From NCBI GenBank assembly GCA_037974665.1, contig CM075773.1:62402763-62466762 (forward strand): 64,000 nt of DNA. Reading direction: 5' to 3'. The DNA is from Ehretia macrophylla (Eukaryota; Streptophyta; Magnoliopsida; Boraginales; Ehretiaceae). The notes beneath the pieces are model-generated. The model ran no database searches and was not told the DNA's origin. It saw only the letters and a program-made list of their open reading frames with translations. The position numbers were made by a program, and so were the translations under genes. Position 1 is the first letter of the stretch; every line of letters begins with the position of its first letter. Shown here piece after piece: positions 36,058-48,900 of the stretch.

Positions 36058-36993
36058 TTAATGTATTTCTTTCTTTTTTTTTTCAATTTTTTGTTGTTTT
36101 ACTTCTTTCAATTTTTTTCCTTCTTTTTAATTTTCTAGATTGTTTCTTAATGTTAAGATCACAGTATTTAAAGTTTTCTATACATTGTCAGAATATCAAT
36201 TTCATAGAAAATCGTGAGAAATTTTCGTGCGGGCAATTTTGTTTATGTTAGCCAACTTAAGTTCTCTCTATGAAAGAAAAAAATTTGACGATTAGCGATT
36301 AATTCTCTTACACAAAATATCAAAGTCACACCTAATACTTGAAAAAATCAACGGTGATAGATTGTGGATAAAGTAAAATTAATTTATTTGATTTGAACAA
36401 TCATTGTTCAAGACATCATAACAAGCATCACTGTTTCCCCTTAATGTTATCACATTAAAGGATCCATTTCTAGCAAAGATATGATTGATCATCAAACCAT
36501 ATTATCATAATCATTACCATTGTTTCCTCTGGTAATGCTTACATGATTGGTCGAAGAATATATTTCTATTAGATTAGAGAAAGCTCAAAGATAGAAGATT
36601 TTTGCATAAAGTGGAAAAACTTTCCGGCAAAGGATTACAAAAGGTCAACTACTAATCCATGGATTTGAGACATGAAAAGTTTTTGATTTAGGTGCACTAA
36701 AGTGAAATCTCACTAGATATCATTAATGAAGGAAGGGTTCCTGGCTCAAATATTACGACTTCCAAAAATAGTACATGAATCTAGTAAAATATAACCACCA
36801 CATACTGAATTCTTGACATAGAGATTAGAAACAAATTAATTTTGCCCGTTCATCCTAATGCAGTTTTGAATAATTATCGAAAATTCCTTGACTAAAACCT
36901 AATATATTTACCGGAATTTAATGGAAGATTCAACTACTACCTTTAGATCTACAAGCACAAACAAAGATGGAACGAGAAATGCAAGAAAAAGAA
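36058..36993. other. Non-genic, AT-rich
   Basis: No gene or structured repeat was recognised apart from T-rich runs at 36068-36130. Confidence 0.45.
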
Positions 36994-37184
36994 GGTAAAT
37001 AGCCTTATTAGTCTTTTAATTTTGGACAAAATGACAATTTAGTCCTCTAACTTCAAAAATAAATATTTTCTTCCTTTAAGTAACTAAAGTAGGATATCTT
37101 TCGTTCTTTACCAATTTTTCATCCGTTTCAGCATGTGAGCTTAATGGCTGAAAATAAACAAAATTTGCCTTAATTAGGACTAAT

Positions 37185-38019
37185 TGTTAGAGTATACATT
37201 CTTTCCACATCAAAAAATCAGAAATTCTTACACCACCTTATTAGATCTTGGTTACTTCACTCACCACAAATTGGTTTTAGGATGAAATCCATGATTTTTA
37301 ACATGGTATCAGAGTTAGGCTCATGACATAGTCTTATTTATCTTCTGTATGTGTCATCTTTCACGCGTGTTCATCAACATGTGACCCTTTTCAAATTATG
37401 TCACACGTGTGTTGAATCTTCTTCCATGCGTGTCTATGTGTGACACATCTCAAAATCAAGTCACACTTGTATTTACTCTTTCATGTGTCTCTTACATGCA
37501 TTCAATTTTTCATATGTGTTCATCCACCACATGTGTTCAATTTTTTATGTGTAACCTCTTCAAATTAGCTCATACGTAAAAGGGAGTGTTAGAATATACA
37601 CTCATCCTACATTAAAAAATCAAAAATTTTAAGACCACCTTATAAGATCATGAGCTACTCTACCGGGCACCAATTGGTTTTAGGATAGAACCCCATGATT
37701 CTTAACATGGTATCAGAGTTAAGCGCATGGTCTAGTCTTGTTCATCTTCCATGTGTGTCTCATGCATATTTAATCTTTCACGTCTTGTCCTTTTAACGTG
37801 TGTTCATCCGTGTGTGACCTATATTAAATCAGGTCCACATGTGTTTTCTATTATCTTTTGCATGTGACGATTTCAAATCAGGTCATACGTGAGAGAGAGT
37901 TTTAGAATATACACTCTTCCTACATCGAAAAATCAAAAACTCCTGACCACTTTAGAAAATTCTAGACTACTTCATTTACCACTAATTGGTTTTAATATGA
38001 AAACTCATAATTCTTAACA
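37185..38019 (+). mobile_element. TRIM array with three LTRs and two internal regions, exact 5-bp TSD (family B)
   Basis: Three short LTRs of 119, 121 and 120 bp lie at 37185-37303, 37587-37707 and 37900-38019. They share TTAGARTATACAYTC at the start and ATTGGTTTTARKATG near the end, and finish in TTAACA. LTRs 1 and 2 are followed immediately by the tRNA-Met primer-binding sequence TGGTATCAGAGTTA. LTRs 2 and 3 are preceded by polypurine tracts (AAAAGGGAG and GAGAGAGAG). The first base pair of LTR 3 is mutated (TT for TG). The whole array is flanked by CTAAT at 37180-37184 and 38020-38024. The two internal regions (283 and 192 bp) have no coding capacity. This fits a terminal-repeat retrotransposon in miniature that expanded by unequal recombination. 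Confidence 0.88.
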
Positions 38020-38146
38020 CTAATAGTGTCCCATTTTAGTGAATTAAAGGATCTAAATGTTCGTTTTAGAATGGAAGCTCATAATTCTTAATACTAATGG
38101 TGTTCCATTTCAGTGAATTAAAGGATCTAAATGTTCATTTTGAAAA
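38000..38146 (+). repeat. 73-bp tandem duplication overlapping the TRIM border
   Basis: The block CTCATAATTCTTAA, then ACTAATRGTGT and GAATTAAAGGATCTAAATGT, is repeated with a 73-base period (GAATTAAAGG at 38041 and 38114). The first copy includes the last 20 bases of LTR 3, so the duplication arose after the TRIM inserted. Confidence 0.8.
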
Positions 38147-38205
38147 ATTATTAGACCAAATTGTCATTTTGCTCATACTTAAAGGACCAACGAAGATATT
38201 TACCT

Positions 38206-39946
38206 GAAAATCTATAAAGATGTTTTTCCATTATCTGCACTTTTGAGATGATAGATGTATTATTTGCCAAAGACAAAAAATCTCAGATACAATAATCGTG
38301 GCATTTAAAGCATACATCCCATAAAATTCTAGCCTCAAATGTCACATATTTATCACATTGTTGAGGTTATGTATATCTGAAGGTTAGATGATATGCTTTT
38401 TAACAGTGAAGTGCAAAGTGTGAGGTGAGCAATTGAGATAAGCCAAACGTGAAAGAGAATCTGCCAAGCAAGGATCTCTGATATCACAATTTTCTCCAAA
38501 ATAAGGCCAAACACTTTTGAGGCCTTGTTTACACTCAAGTAGAATTTTCCATGTCCCTTTAATTTGGTCCATTGAAACTCAATCCACCCCTGTTCATTCC
38601 CTTCCATACAATCACAATTCAATTATATAGACAAACACAAACACAAAAAATTTCCTCATCTATATCACACTTAGGCACCTTATAAATAAATACACTCATA
38701 GATTTTTTTTTTCTTTCTTATAAATGAGTAATTCATATTAAGGAGGATCGCATTAATACCATATTTTTTTTTTTTTTTTTTATAAATGAAAAACTTATAT
38801 TAGGTAAGATCGTATTAATATTGTCATCCTAAGACTCAAGGGCGAAACCATTCTTACAGGAGTTGTAGCCACTACTTATCCCAAATATATATATTTCTTT
38901 TTTGCTTTAAAAGGAGGCTAAACCCGGATATTATAACCATTTAATAACCCAAAAGGATAATTTTCCTTATTTATCCATCTCCATTAGAGTTGTCAGCTCC
39001 AAAGGTGTTGGTGTTTGGTCCATATGTTGCTCCCCCAATGGTTGTTGCATGCCAAAATTGGTTAATTAATCTGCACATTTATTTATCTCTCGATAAATAT
39101 GCCTCACACGAAATCTTGAGTTTTGTCAGAATAATACTTTGCAGTCTTCCAACCATGGCCTAAAAGAGCTGTTATGAGGGGGTGCTATTATGGATTAAAT
39201 AAAAATGTACTTGAGAGTCCGCTTTATTGTTAAGGTACTATCAAATTGAAAAATCAATCTTTTTTTTTGTATAAAAGAGAATTTCATTAAAATAAAACCT
39301 AAAAGTTCAATTAAACCCCATTTAAAAGTAATATATATATATATGAATGCTATACTGTGTGTATTTAGTTTTTATTGAAAAAAAATCTAAATCGCCCTTG
39401 CCAAAACTACAAAGCCCGTGATGTATTGCACTCTCAGTATGTATTCTAAATCATTCACGGGTTAAAAAATATTTGTAATTGGAGAAGATATATTCAAATT
39501 CAAACACTTTATCACATCAAATTATTACTTGGCCGCTCTACCTCAATTTAAAGGCTAAATATACTTGTAGATTCCTTAGCCCATAAGGCCCTATATCTCG
39601 TCCTTTTCCTTCCATAGATGCGTTGTCCTTAGCCTAACATATTCTTCACCCACGATCACAAAATCTTGAAATTAATATTTCTTGATATTTCATTTATATC
39701 TAATAGTACTTCAAAACCTAAATTAACTATCAAAATTTTCATGAATAAAAATATATACAGTATATATATATATGCACCTCAGCCTCAACATACATACCCA
39801 TTAGCTCCATTACCACCACCCAAATTTTCTACTCCTCCATGTAACAAAAACAAAAGAAATAGAGAAGACAACACACAAAGCAAAAAGCTTTGTCTAGTTG
39901 TTTCTTTTTCCTTTCTTTCTTTGTTTGCTTTCATTGACAACCATTA
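38206..39946 (+). promoter_or_regulatory. Upstream region of the P-protein gene
   Basis: No gene is supported. There is a T-run at 38764-38781 and an alternating TA run at 39761-39772. The latter could serve as the TATA region, since a CA-rich, leader-like sequence follows up to the start codon. A minus-strand reading at 38353-38622 has no family I recognise. Confidence 0.45.
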
Positions 39947-42900
39947 ATGGAGCGTGCTCGCAAGCTCGCGAGCCGATCCATTCTGAAACGTCTGGTTTCA
40001 GAATCGAAGCAACACCGCACGGTGCATGACACTTTGTTTTCTTCATCATCATCTCCTCCTCTATGTCTATACAGGCCTTCAAGGCACTTGTCAACTCTAT
40101 CATCATCGCCATGTTTGTTTCATCAAAAAGCAAATGCATGGACACCCAAAAGAGACATGTTTCACCATTATTCACATGCGAGATCAATATCAGTCGAGGC
40201 ACTAAAGCCATCTGATACTTTCCCACGTCGACACAACTCAGCCACCCCAGAAGAACAAACGAAAATGTCTGAGCTTTGCGGGTTTGGTTGCTTAGACGAT
40301 CTCATCACTGCCACAGTGCCGAAATCTATACGTATTGATTCGATGAAGTTTCCCAAGTTCGACCACGGCTTAACCGAGGCACAAATGATTGAACACATGG
40401 AAAAACTTGCGTCTAAAAACAAAGTGTACAAGTCTTTTATCGGAATGGGTTATTACAACACCTTTGTTCCACCTGTTATCTTACGAAACATCATGGAAAA
40501 CCCTGCCTGGTACACACAGTACACACCCTACCAGGCCGAGATTTCTCAGGGAAGACTCGAGTCATTGCTGAACTATCAGACCATAATCACAGACCTGACA
40601 GCATTGCCAATGTCGAACGCGTCTTTACTAGACGAAGGAACAGCTGCAGCGGAAGCCATGGCGATGTGCAACAATATCCAGAAGGGGAAAAAGAAGACTT
40701 TCATCATTGCAAACAATTGTCATCCTCAAACTATCGATGTCTGCAAGACAAGAGCCGAAGGTTTCGATCTAAAAGTTGTGACATCTGATGTTAAGGACAT
40801 TGATTACTCGTCCGGAGATGTTTGTGGTGTGCTGATACAGTACCCTGGAACTGAAGGTGAGGTTTTGGATTATGGTGAGTTTATCAAGAAAGCACATGGA
40901 AATGGTGTGAAGGTTGTGATGGCGAGTGATTTGTTGGCTTTAACGATGTTGAAACCTCCTGGTGAATTGGGTGCTGACATTGTTGTTGGTTCAGCTCAGA
41001 GGTTTGGTGTTCCAATGGGGTATGGTGGTCCTCATGCTGCTTTCTTGGCTACATCTCAAGAGTATAAGAGGATGATGCCTGGAAGGATTATTGGTGTTAG
41101 TGTGGATTCTTCAGGAAAGCCTGCTTTACGTATGGCTATGCAGACAAGAGAGCAGCATATCCGCAGGGATAAGGCTACTAGTAACATTTGCACTGCTCAG
41201 GTTCCTTTCTAGCTTTCATTTTATATCTTACTTTTTAATACTTTTAAATCTTCTCATCCATCATTTAAAAATATTAAAATTAAGCTAAAAAATGAATTCT
41301 ACATGTATATGCTAAGACGTATTATCTAAAAATTTAAAGTGTTAGAGACAAATTTATTATATTATTTATTATCTTCAATATTTCTGATGATGTTGAACTA
41401 ATTCTTGGAGCTGCAATTTTAGACTATGTTGAAATAATTGAGTACGTGTTGGGTATATAAGGAATAGGATTTTTATGTGTATTATATGAATAAAGATGAA
41501 CTGTACAACCCGAGTTTTAAATTCTTCTCTGTCACTGGAGACCTTGACTTACTTGATACATGTCTTGAGTCGAGTCGTTATATTCGGGAACTTTGGTTTA
41601 CATTTAGTCATTAGCCCAATGAGGGGACGCCGGCATGTCCCATCCAATGTCAGTATATAGTGATTAATTCGGTTTATATTTTGTGGGTTGGTTGAGTGAA
41701 TATGTTTTCTTAGTTTAGCAAAAAAAAAAAAAAAAAAAAAAAATGAAGCTAATTGTCCCACTTCCGAAGTCTCTAGTACTATGGAGGTCATGGTAACGCA
41801 ATAGCTTCTCAATGGAATTAGGCAGTAGGCTCATAAGATAGAGTAAGTTCGCACTAATTCAAAACTTTTAGTGAGATATTTCTAAAGTTTGAGGTCCTGA
41901 AGGACTCTCGATGAAGCAAGGGCGGATTCCTGTATCGGGGGTCTTGTACAATAAAGTAAGGACTCGGTGACTCATGGGTAATCTCGGCCCATAGAGGGAG
42001 CTACTAAAGCCCATCGGTAACTAATGTGTAAATGATATAAGGTTTGTGAGGGTGGTGATGAAGATGGATGTATCAGTAATGATTGTAATTCGAGGGGAAT
42101 GAAAATGGGGAACGGATCCTCTCATAGGTAGGATTTTTTCATGTTGAGATGATGGAGAATTTTGACTATTAATTAGTAATGTCTTAATTTTGAGCTAGTA
42201 CGTGTCACCTTAATTTTATTCACACATCTCACTTCTCTTCCACCTCAGGCCCACCTATCCCGAGACATATCAGTTCGGGATTAAGACGTTGTTAATTAAT
42301 AGCCAAGATTCTCCATCACCTCAACATGAGAGGATCCTGCCTATGAGGGGATCCATTTCCATGAAAATGGAGTTGAGGTTCAATAAGGCGCGAATAATCA
42401 CGAGGGAGTTGAGGTCTAATACGGATAATTAACAAGGATTTGTCACGATGTCATGTAATAAAAATTAATATATAAGTGTAAGTTCAAAATCCAATAGCTT
42501 AAGTTTTTCGGTCAAAGATGTGTATTAAAATACAGTTGTTCCCGCGACTTCCGAGCTTGCTATAACACAGGGAAGTTGGAACAGAAAGAAATGAAGTAGA
42601 CTAATTGTCATCTGGTTTGTGGTAGCCATGATGAACGCCCTCATAGATATATATATAGGCAAGCTCTTGCCTGTGGTGTTGGATAATTATCTCTCATATG
42701 TGTTGTAAAAAATTCTTTACTTTTTTTATTAATCATCTCCTTATGTTATGCAGGCGCTATTAGCCAATATGGCTGCGATGTATGCTGTTTATCACGGACC
42801 TGCAGGGCTTAAATCCATTGCTCAAAGGGTTCATGGTCTTGCTGCAACATTTGCTGCTGGATTGAAAAAGCTTGGAACAGTGGAAGTCCAGGGACTTCCA

Positions 42901-45900
42901 TTCTTTGACACTGTGAAAGTTAAATGTGCTGATTCGAATGCAATTGCTGATGCTGCTTACAAGAGTGAGATGAATTTGCGTGTCGTGGACAAGAATACTG
43001 TAAGTCTGCTTTTTCTCTCGTATGGTTCGCAAATTACAACTTAAGCTTGTAGATCATTGGAGGTCCTCTGCCTTTCAGATTACTGTTTCTTTTGATGAAA
43101 CAACCACCTTAGAAGATGTGGACAAGCTATTTAAAGTTTTTTCTGGTGGCAAGCCTGTAAGTAATACCGAAATTTTCCATTCGGCTGAAGTTCTTATAAA
43201 GAAATTCTATAGCAGCATCTGTTTTAACTTTTTTTGGTAATTCCAGGTGACATTTACGGCTGAAAGTCTTGGATCAGAAGTTCAGAATGTGATCCCTACT
43301 GGGCTTGTGAGGAAGAGTCCATACCTGACTCATCCTATATTCAACTCGTATGTGTTTCTTGTTTAAAATCGATTATCTATGTTACATATCAATGTGCAAA
43401 ACTGATGCTAACTTTCAATTTGTTTCCAGGTATCACACAGAGCACGAGCTACTTAGGTACATCCACAAGTTACAATCAAAAGACCTGTCCTTGTGTCACA
43501 GCATGATTCCCTTGGGATCCTGTACAATGAAACTAAACGCGACAACAGAGATGATGCCAGTGACATGGCCTAGCTTTACAAATATTCATCCTTTTGCCCC
43601 TTGTGAACAGGCTGAGGGTTACCAGGTTTTTATCCGCGTTTTCAAAATCCTTGTCTCATCCTGTTTGCTTTTTTGGAACAATGAATGTTTATTACCATAA
43701 TCTTTGACGACCTTTTAGGAAATGTTCAATAATTTGGGAGAATTGTTGTGTGCAATCACTGGCTTCGATTCATTCTCCTTGCAACCAAATGCTGGAGCCG
43801 CTGGAGAGTATGCTGGATTGATGGTTATTCGTGCATATCATATGGTATGATGATCCATTCCTGTATAAGAAGTATTCTACTTTTTTGATAACCAAAGCCA
43901 TGCCTACTGCATGCTGTCGAAAGTGTACCCTTTGCTTCGTTTAAGTCTTGCCCATCTGTGAAGCTAAAAGAAAATATTCTTATGAGCTGCCTAAAGCTCT
44001 ATATTTCCTTAAGTTAGAGACCCTCAAAGACTAATAGTTGCGATTTAAATTTTGGTTTGTGGCTGAAGTCGATGCAAGAAAACCATTTGAGGAGAACCAG
44101 ATCCTTGTTATCCTTTATGGTTTTAGGGATTGGCTAATTTGGATACTCTACTTGCCATTCTTGATGAAAAAAGTTGAAAGGCCAATCCAATCTTTATGTC
44201 ATCCTTTGAAACTTGAGTATAATTCTAGAAAAATATCATTTTGTGTGATGCATCTTTGCTTCAATTTACAGTTGTTGATCAGAGGTATAACCTGTTTGTC
44301 ACACTCCTTATCCTCCTAATCCTTCTGATATACACTATTCTTTTTTCTTCTGTAGTCGAGAGGAGACAAACATCGCGATGTGTGCATCATTCCTGTATCG
44401 GCACATGGAACAAATCCTGCAAGTGCTGCTATGTGTGGAATGAAGATTGTTTCTGTTGGAACTGATGCCAAGGGAAACATTAACATTGAAGAGTTACGGA
44501 AGGCTGCTGAAACAAACAAGGAGAATCTAAGCGCTCTTATGGTATGTTTGATTAGCATTTAAGTGTCTAGATGTGTTTTGAATTGTTGCACGTAGTAAGT
44601 ATTCTTTTATATAATTTTTTTTTTCTAATTCTAGGTTACATATCCTTCAACTCATGGAGTTTATGAAGAAGGTATCGATGAGATATGCAAGATAATTCAT
44701 GACAATGGCGGTCAAGTTTATATGGATGGAGCCAACATGAATGCACAGGTCTGTTAGTTTCAATAGACTTCATTGTTAGTATTTTGTAGACTTTGTATTG
44801 CTTTCTTGATCAAAATAGTTCTTCAGCGATTCAGAGTATCTCTAGTTGGAAAAGAGTCAGGTCTTACATGTATTTGGCATAGAGTGGTTCTTAACATCAT
44901 CTTTAGAAGGCTGTTGGATTGTGAAATGCGTAGTTTATACCTCTGAGGTTAAAGTCCATTTCAAGCATCGCCCTTTTCTCCTAGAGTGCATATCTTTTTT
45001 ACCGCGTTCTTAGTAACAGAGGCAGAGCAAATGTATGAACTTATTTGTCAACAGTTTTCATAACTTTAAAGTTCTGACTTGTGTTGCCGCATTGCTTAGT
45101 TACTATAAAGATTCACAAAGCCTCAGCTGCTTTCAACTTGTAGATTTCCTGTGCTGTTCAACCCTTGAGTTCGATAAATTGAGAAATGCACTATACAATA
45201 GACTCTGCAATATTTAGATTATTTGATTCCGTGTTGGTTATCCATTCCGGTTTTGGATGAGAAATGTTCCCAACATGTATGCACATCTGCATCTGGTACT
45301 GATCAGACCTCTATGTTCACTTCTTGATGCTTTCATCCGTCCCATAATTCGCACCCTGATTGTTTTTAATAATTCGTCTTTCTGCATTTTGTTTGTTATC
45401 CATTGTTCAATTGGTGAATACATCAAATATCATTCTGAAAGAATTCTCTCTTCTTACAGGTTGGTCTAACTAGTCCAGGCTTTATTGGCGCGGATGTTTG
45501 CCATCTCAACCTCCACAAAACGTTCTGCATTCCTCATGGTGGTGGCGGCCCTGGTATGGGTCCTATTGGTGTAAAGAAACATCTGGCACCTTTTCTACCA
45601 TCACACCCTGTGGTACGCGCTTATACAGACTCGACCGTTTTTACATTCATTATCAAAGCAAGATTGTCCATGTTAGGTCCTAATGCAGGCAGCCTCTTAA
45701 GTAATGAATGATTCTCAAACTGCCTATATTCTAAGTTGATTGTTTCGTGCTTCGATTTTTTGTTGCAATGGCAAACATCCATCAATCAATGACTAGTGGT
45801 AGTTACAAATTTGAATGTACTTTCCTGTTGTAAATTTGTAATAGCTGCAAATTTATCGAAGTTCACATGCTTATTTATATTAAGCATAAAGGAGAATATG

Positions 45901-48900
45901 ATTTTTATCAACTTAACATCTCATGGGCGGCAATGTGATGACTTCTGTGTCATATCAATTTGAAGGTGCCTACTGGAGGTATTCCAGCCCCGGACAAGAT
46001 CCAGCCGCTTGGTACTATCGCTGCTGCACCTTGGGGATCCGCACTCATTTTGCCAATATCGTATACCTACATCGCCATGATGGGTTCTAAGGGACTTACA
46101 GAAGCATCAAAGATAGCCATCTTGAATGCAAACTACATGGCAAAGCGATTGGAGGTTCGTGCTTCTTATATCTACTTAACATCTTAATGACATTCACCAT
46201 GTTCTGTGTTATTTCCTGCCTCGGTTGGTAGGCAAATCAAGTTGGTAAGTGAACCCAATTATTGCAATTGCTCAGGATACCCTCTTTTTCCAGCATTGAC
46301 GTTCCTAGTCTTTCTTAGTAGCGAGCCTACTGAGCTCCTGGGGAGGATGATTTACTCTCATAGCCTTTTTTAGTTTTTTTTTAAAAAAGGAGGAAAAGAA
46401 AAACCCCTGTTGTTCTTCACAAATCAATTTGTACAAGGATGAAAATTTGATGCTCTGAAGGCATTGAAACCTTACATATTAGGCCTTTTTTGTCTCTTCA
46501 AATATGAGTCCATAGATGTTACCCCCTTTATGAACATAAGGTTGGATCTATATTGGACATTGGAATGAAGCTGCCCGGGCACGCAAGGAACCGTCCTGGC
46601 AGCACAGTAGCAAAGAGTCCTAACTCTCTCTCACTCTGGAAGTTTTACGGGCATCCTGCAGTAGGAATAGTTTGCCACTGTGCTTCCAGACGGTCCCTTG
46701 CATTCCCAGACCGCTTTATTTCAGTCCCTGATAATCTGCTATAGATATATTAACGTATTGATATTTTTTTGCTTTCTATATACAGAAACACTACCCGGTT
46801 CTTTTCCGCGGTGTCAATGGAACAGTTGCCCATGAATTCATCGTCGATTTGAGGGGCTTTAAGGTAACAACACTAACTGATTATCAATGCATTTACAACT
46901 TTTTTTTTCCCCCTCCTACTTATTGCAAGCAACTGCTGTTATATATAGACTAGTGCTGGCATAGAGGCTGAAGATGTTGCTAAGCGTCTTATGGACTATG
47001 GATTCCATGGACCAACGATGTCATGGCCAGTTCCAGGCACACTCATGATTGAACCTACTGAAAGTGAAAGCAAGGTATATATGTATATATTATTAATTGT
47101 TTGTCCTTCCTGGGAAAATTAGAAACCATTCGTGCTCGTAACTCAAGTTGGATAACTATCAAATAACTTGAATTAAATGAAAGGGTAAGAGAGTTAAACG
47201 GAGTGTGACAGAATTTACAATGTGTGATTCCTCTTGCAGGCCGAGTTAGACAGGTTTTGCGATGCTATGATCTCTATCCGAGAAGAAATTGCACAGATTG
47301 AGAAAGGAAATGCTGATGTTAACAACAATGTTCTTAAGGTAAAAAAAAATGCATTTTTTTGCCATTGGCCATTTGCTCTAGTGGTATGATTCTCACTTTA
47401 GGTGTGAGAGATCCCAAGATCAATTCTCGGAGTATGCAACATTCTTTAAAAATGATGTAAAATTGGCTTAGCCCTTTAAATCGAAAAAAGAAAAACGCAT
47501 TCTTTACTGTTCTTGTTTCAAATCGCATTCATACAAGGGCGGAGCTATGTTCACATTGGAACCCCCACTCATCCCCAATTTTTCTCTAAAAATGTGTATG
47601 TTTTAAAGCTAGTTCTCAGCTAAAATAATTAATTTAGTCCATACTGAAAAAAATTATCTATACATAATTATGAAATTGCGTATTTTAGATTTCTCACTGA
47701 ACAAAAATTCTAAATCCGTTCATGCATTCGTTTATTGCCTTGCTTTAGACTTTGGCAAATGCTATCAACTACTTAAAGCTTGGAAAGAAATATGATGGTT
47801 GTGTTTGTGTTTGTAATATTATTATTAAAAAATTGGTGAAAGTAACTGAAATGATGTATGTGCAGGGGGCTCCTCATCCACCATCAATGCTAATGGCAGA
47901 TGCATGGACAAAACCCTACACACGAGACTATGCTGCCTTCCCTGCTTCCTGGCTTAGATCTGCCAAGTTCTGGCCAACCACCGGTATGTACCATTGATAT
48001 TCTAATAATATATTGAGAAACTAGTAAAATAGTAGTTTGATACAGATAACTCTCGTTACATGTGACATTTTAAATTAGTTCACTATTAATGTCAACACGG
48101 GTTTTAGTATTTTGGCATTGTTTATTAGGCTCAATCTGGTGGCAGGTTAGTAGTTGGACATAGGTTAGTAGTTGGGCATAGATCGTTACAGGTGGTATCA
48201 AAATAGGCTACTAGGGGAAAGTGTGGGCTCTCCCCACTAACTAGTGGTCTTGGATTGTAGCTTTCTATTGTTTGGCGTAACAAGAACGTTGCATAAATAA
48301 GGGGGGGAGTTTGTGACATCCTGAAGTGGGTCTACTACTATTGTTAACACAAACTTAAACCTTTTGATTTAATTAATTAGGCTCTATATATTGCTTAGGT
48401 CATTATATTATGTCGGCATACCCTTACCTTTACCTTTTATTTTGTAAGAGGTTATTTTTGCGATATTGAGAAACCAGTTAACCAAATATAGACTTTCAAA
48501 GTATCTAAGTTGTGTCCAAATTTGCTAATGAGAGCATTTGGCTTGGAAATTTAATGCATATTAGTAGATCAGAAGATTTGTTTATATATGATGGATTTAA
48601 TTCTAGTGTAGGCACTACTTAGAGGTGGTAACTCCAGATAGTATCAGAGCACAAGTTATAAAATAGTTTTGGGTTTAAGTCTCGTTGCCGTCCATTTTAA
48701 AGATATTAAAACTGTTCACGTGCAAGGTTCATAAAACAATCACGTCTGCACGTGTAGAGGCGTGTTAAAAATAATAAAGAAATATAATAATCTCGTCTCA
48801 AACAACTTCTTTTAGATGTAGTAACTTAATGGGTTACTAGAATAGTTTAGACTTATGAACGTGGAAACATTAAATCTTGGAAAATAACTAACTATTTACT

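Larger units (their letters stand above)
36994..38204. mobile_element. Fold-back (MITE-like) element split by a TRIM insertion
   Basis: The left end GGTAAATAGCCTTATTAGTC and the right end (reverse complement GGTAAATATCTTCGTTGGTC) are inverted repeats. They continue inward as CAAAATGACAATTTRGTC and beyond for roughly 100 bases. Removing the inserted TRIM (37185-38019) leaves an element of about 375 bp. No clear target duplication is visible; the flanks are purine-rich on the left. Confidence 0.7.

Noticed and set aside
38353..38622. Minus-strand reading of 89 codons upstream of the P-protein gene, overlapping a second reading of 62 codons
   Set aside because: No family resemblance and no splice structure around it. 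The two frames look equally plausible, as expected by chance or from an old relic.
47367..47437. Working tRNA-Pro gene
   Set aside because: The acceptor stem no longer pairs, the anticodon position reads TAG, and the unit has retroposon-like direct repeats. It is better called a tRNA-derived retroposon.
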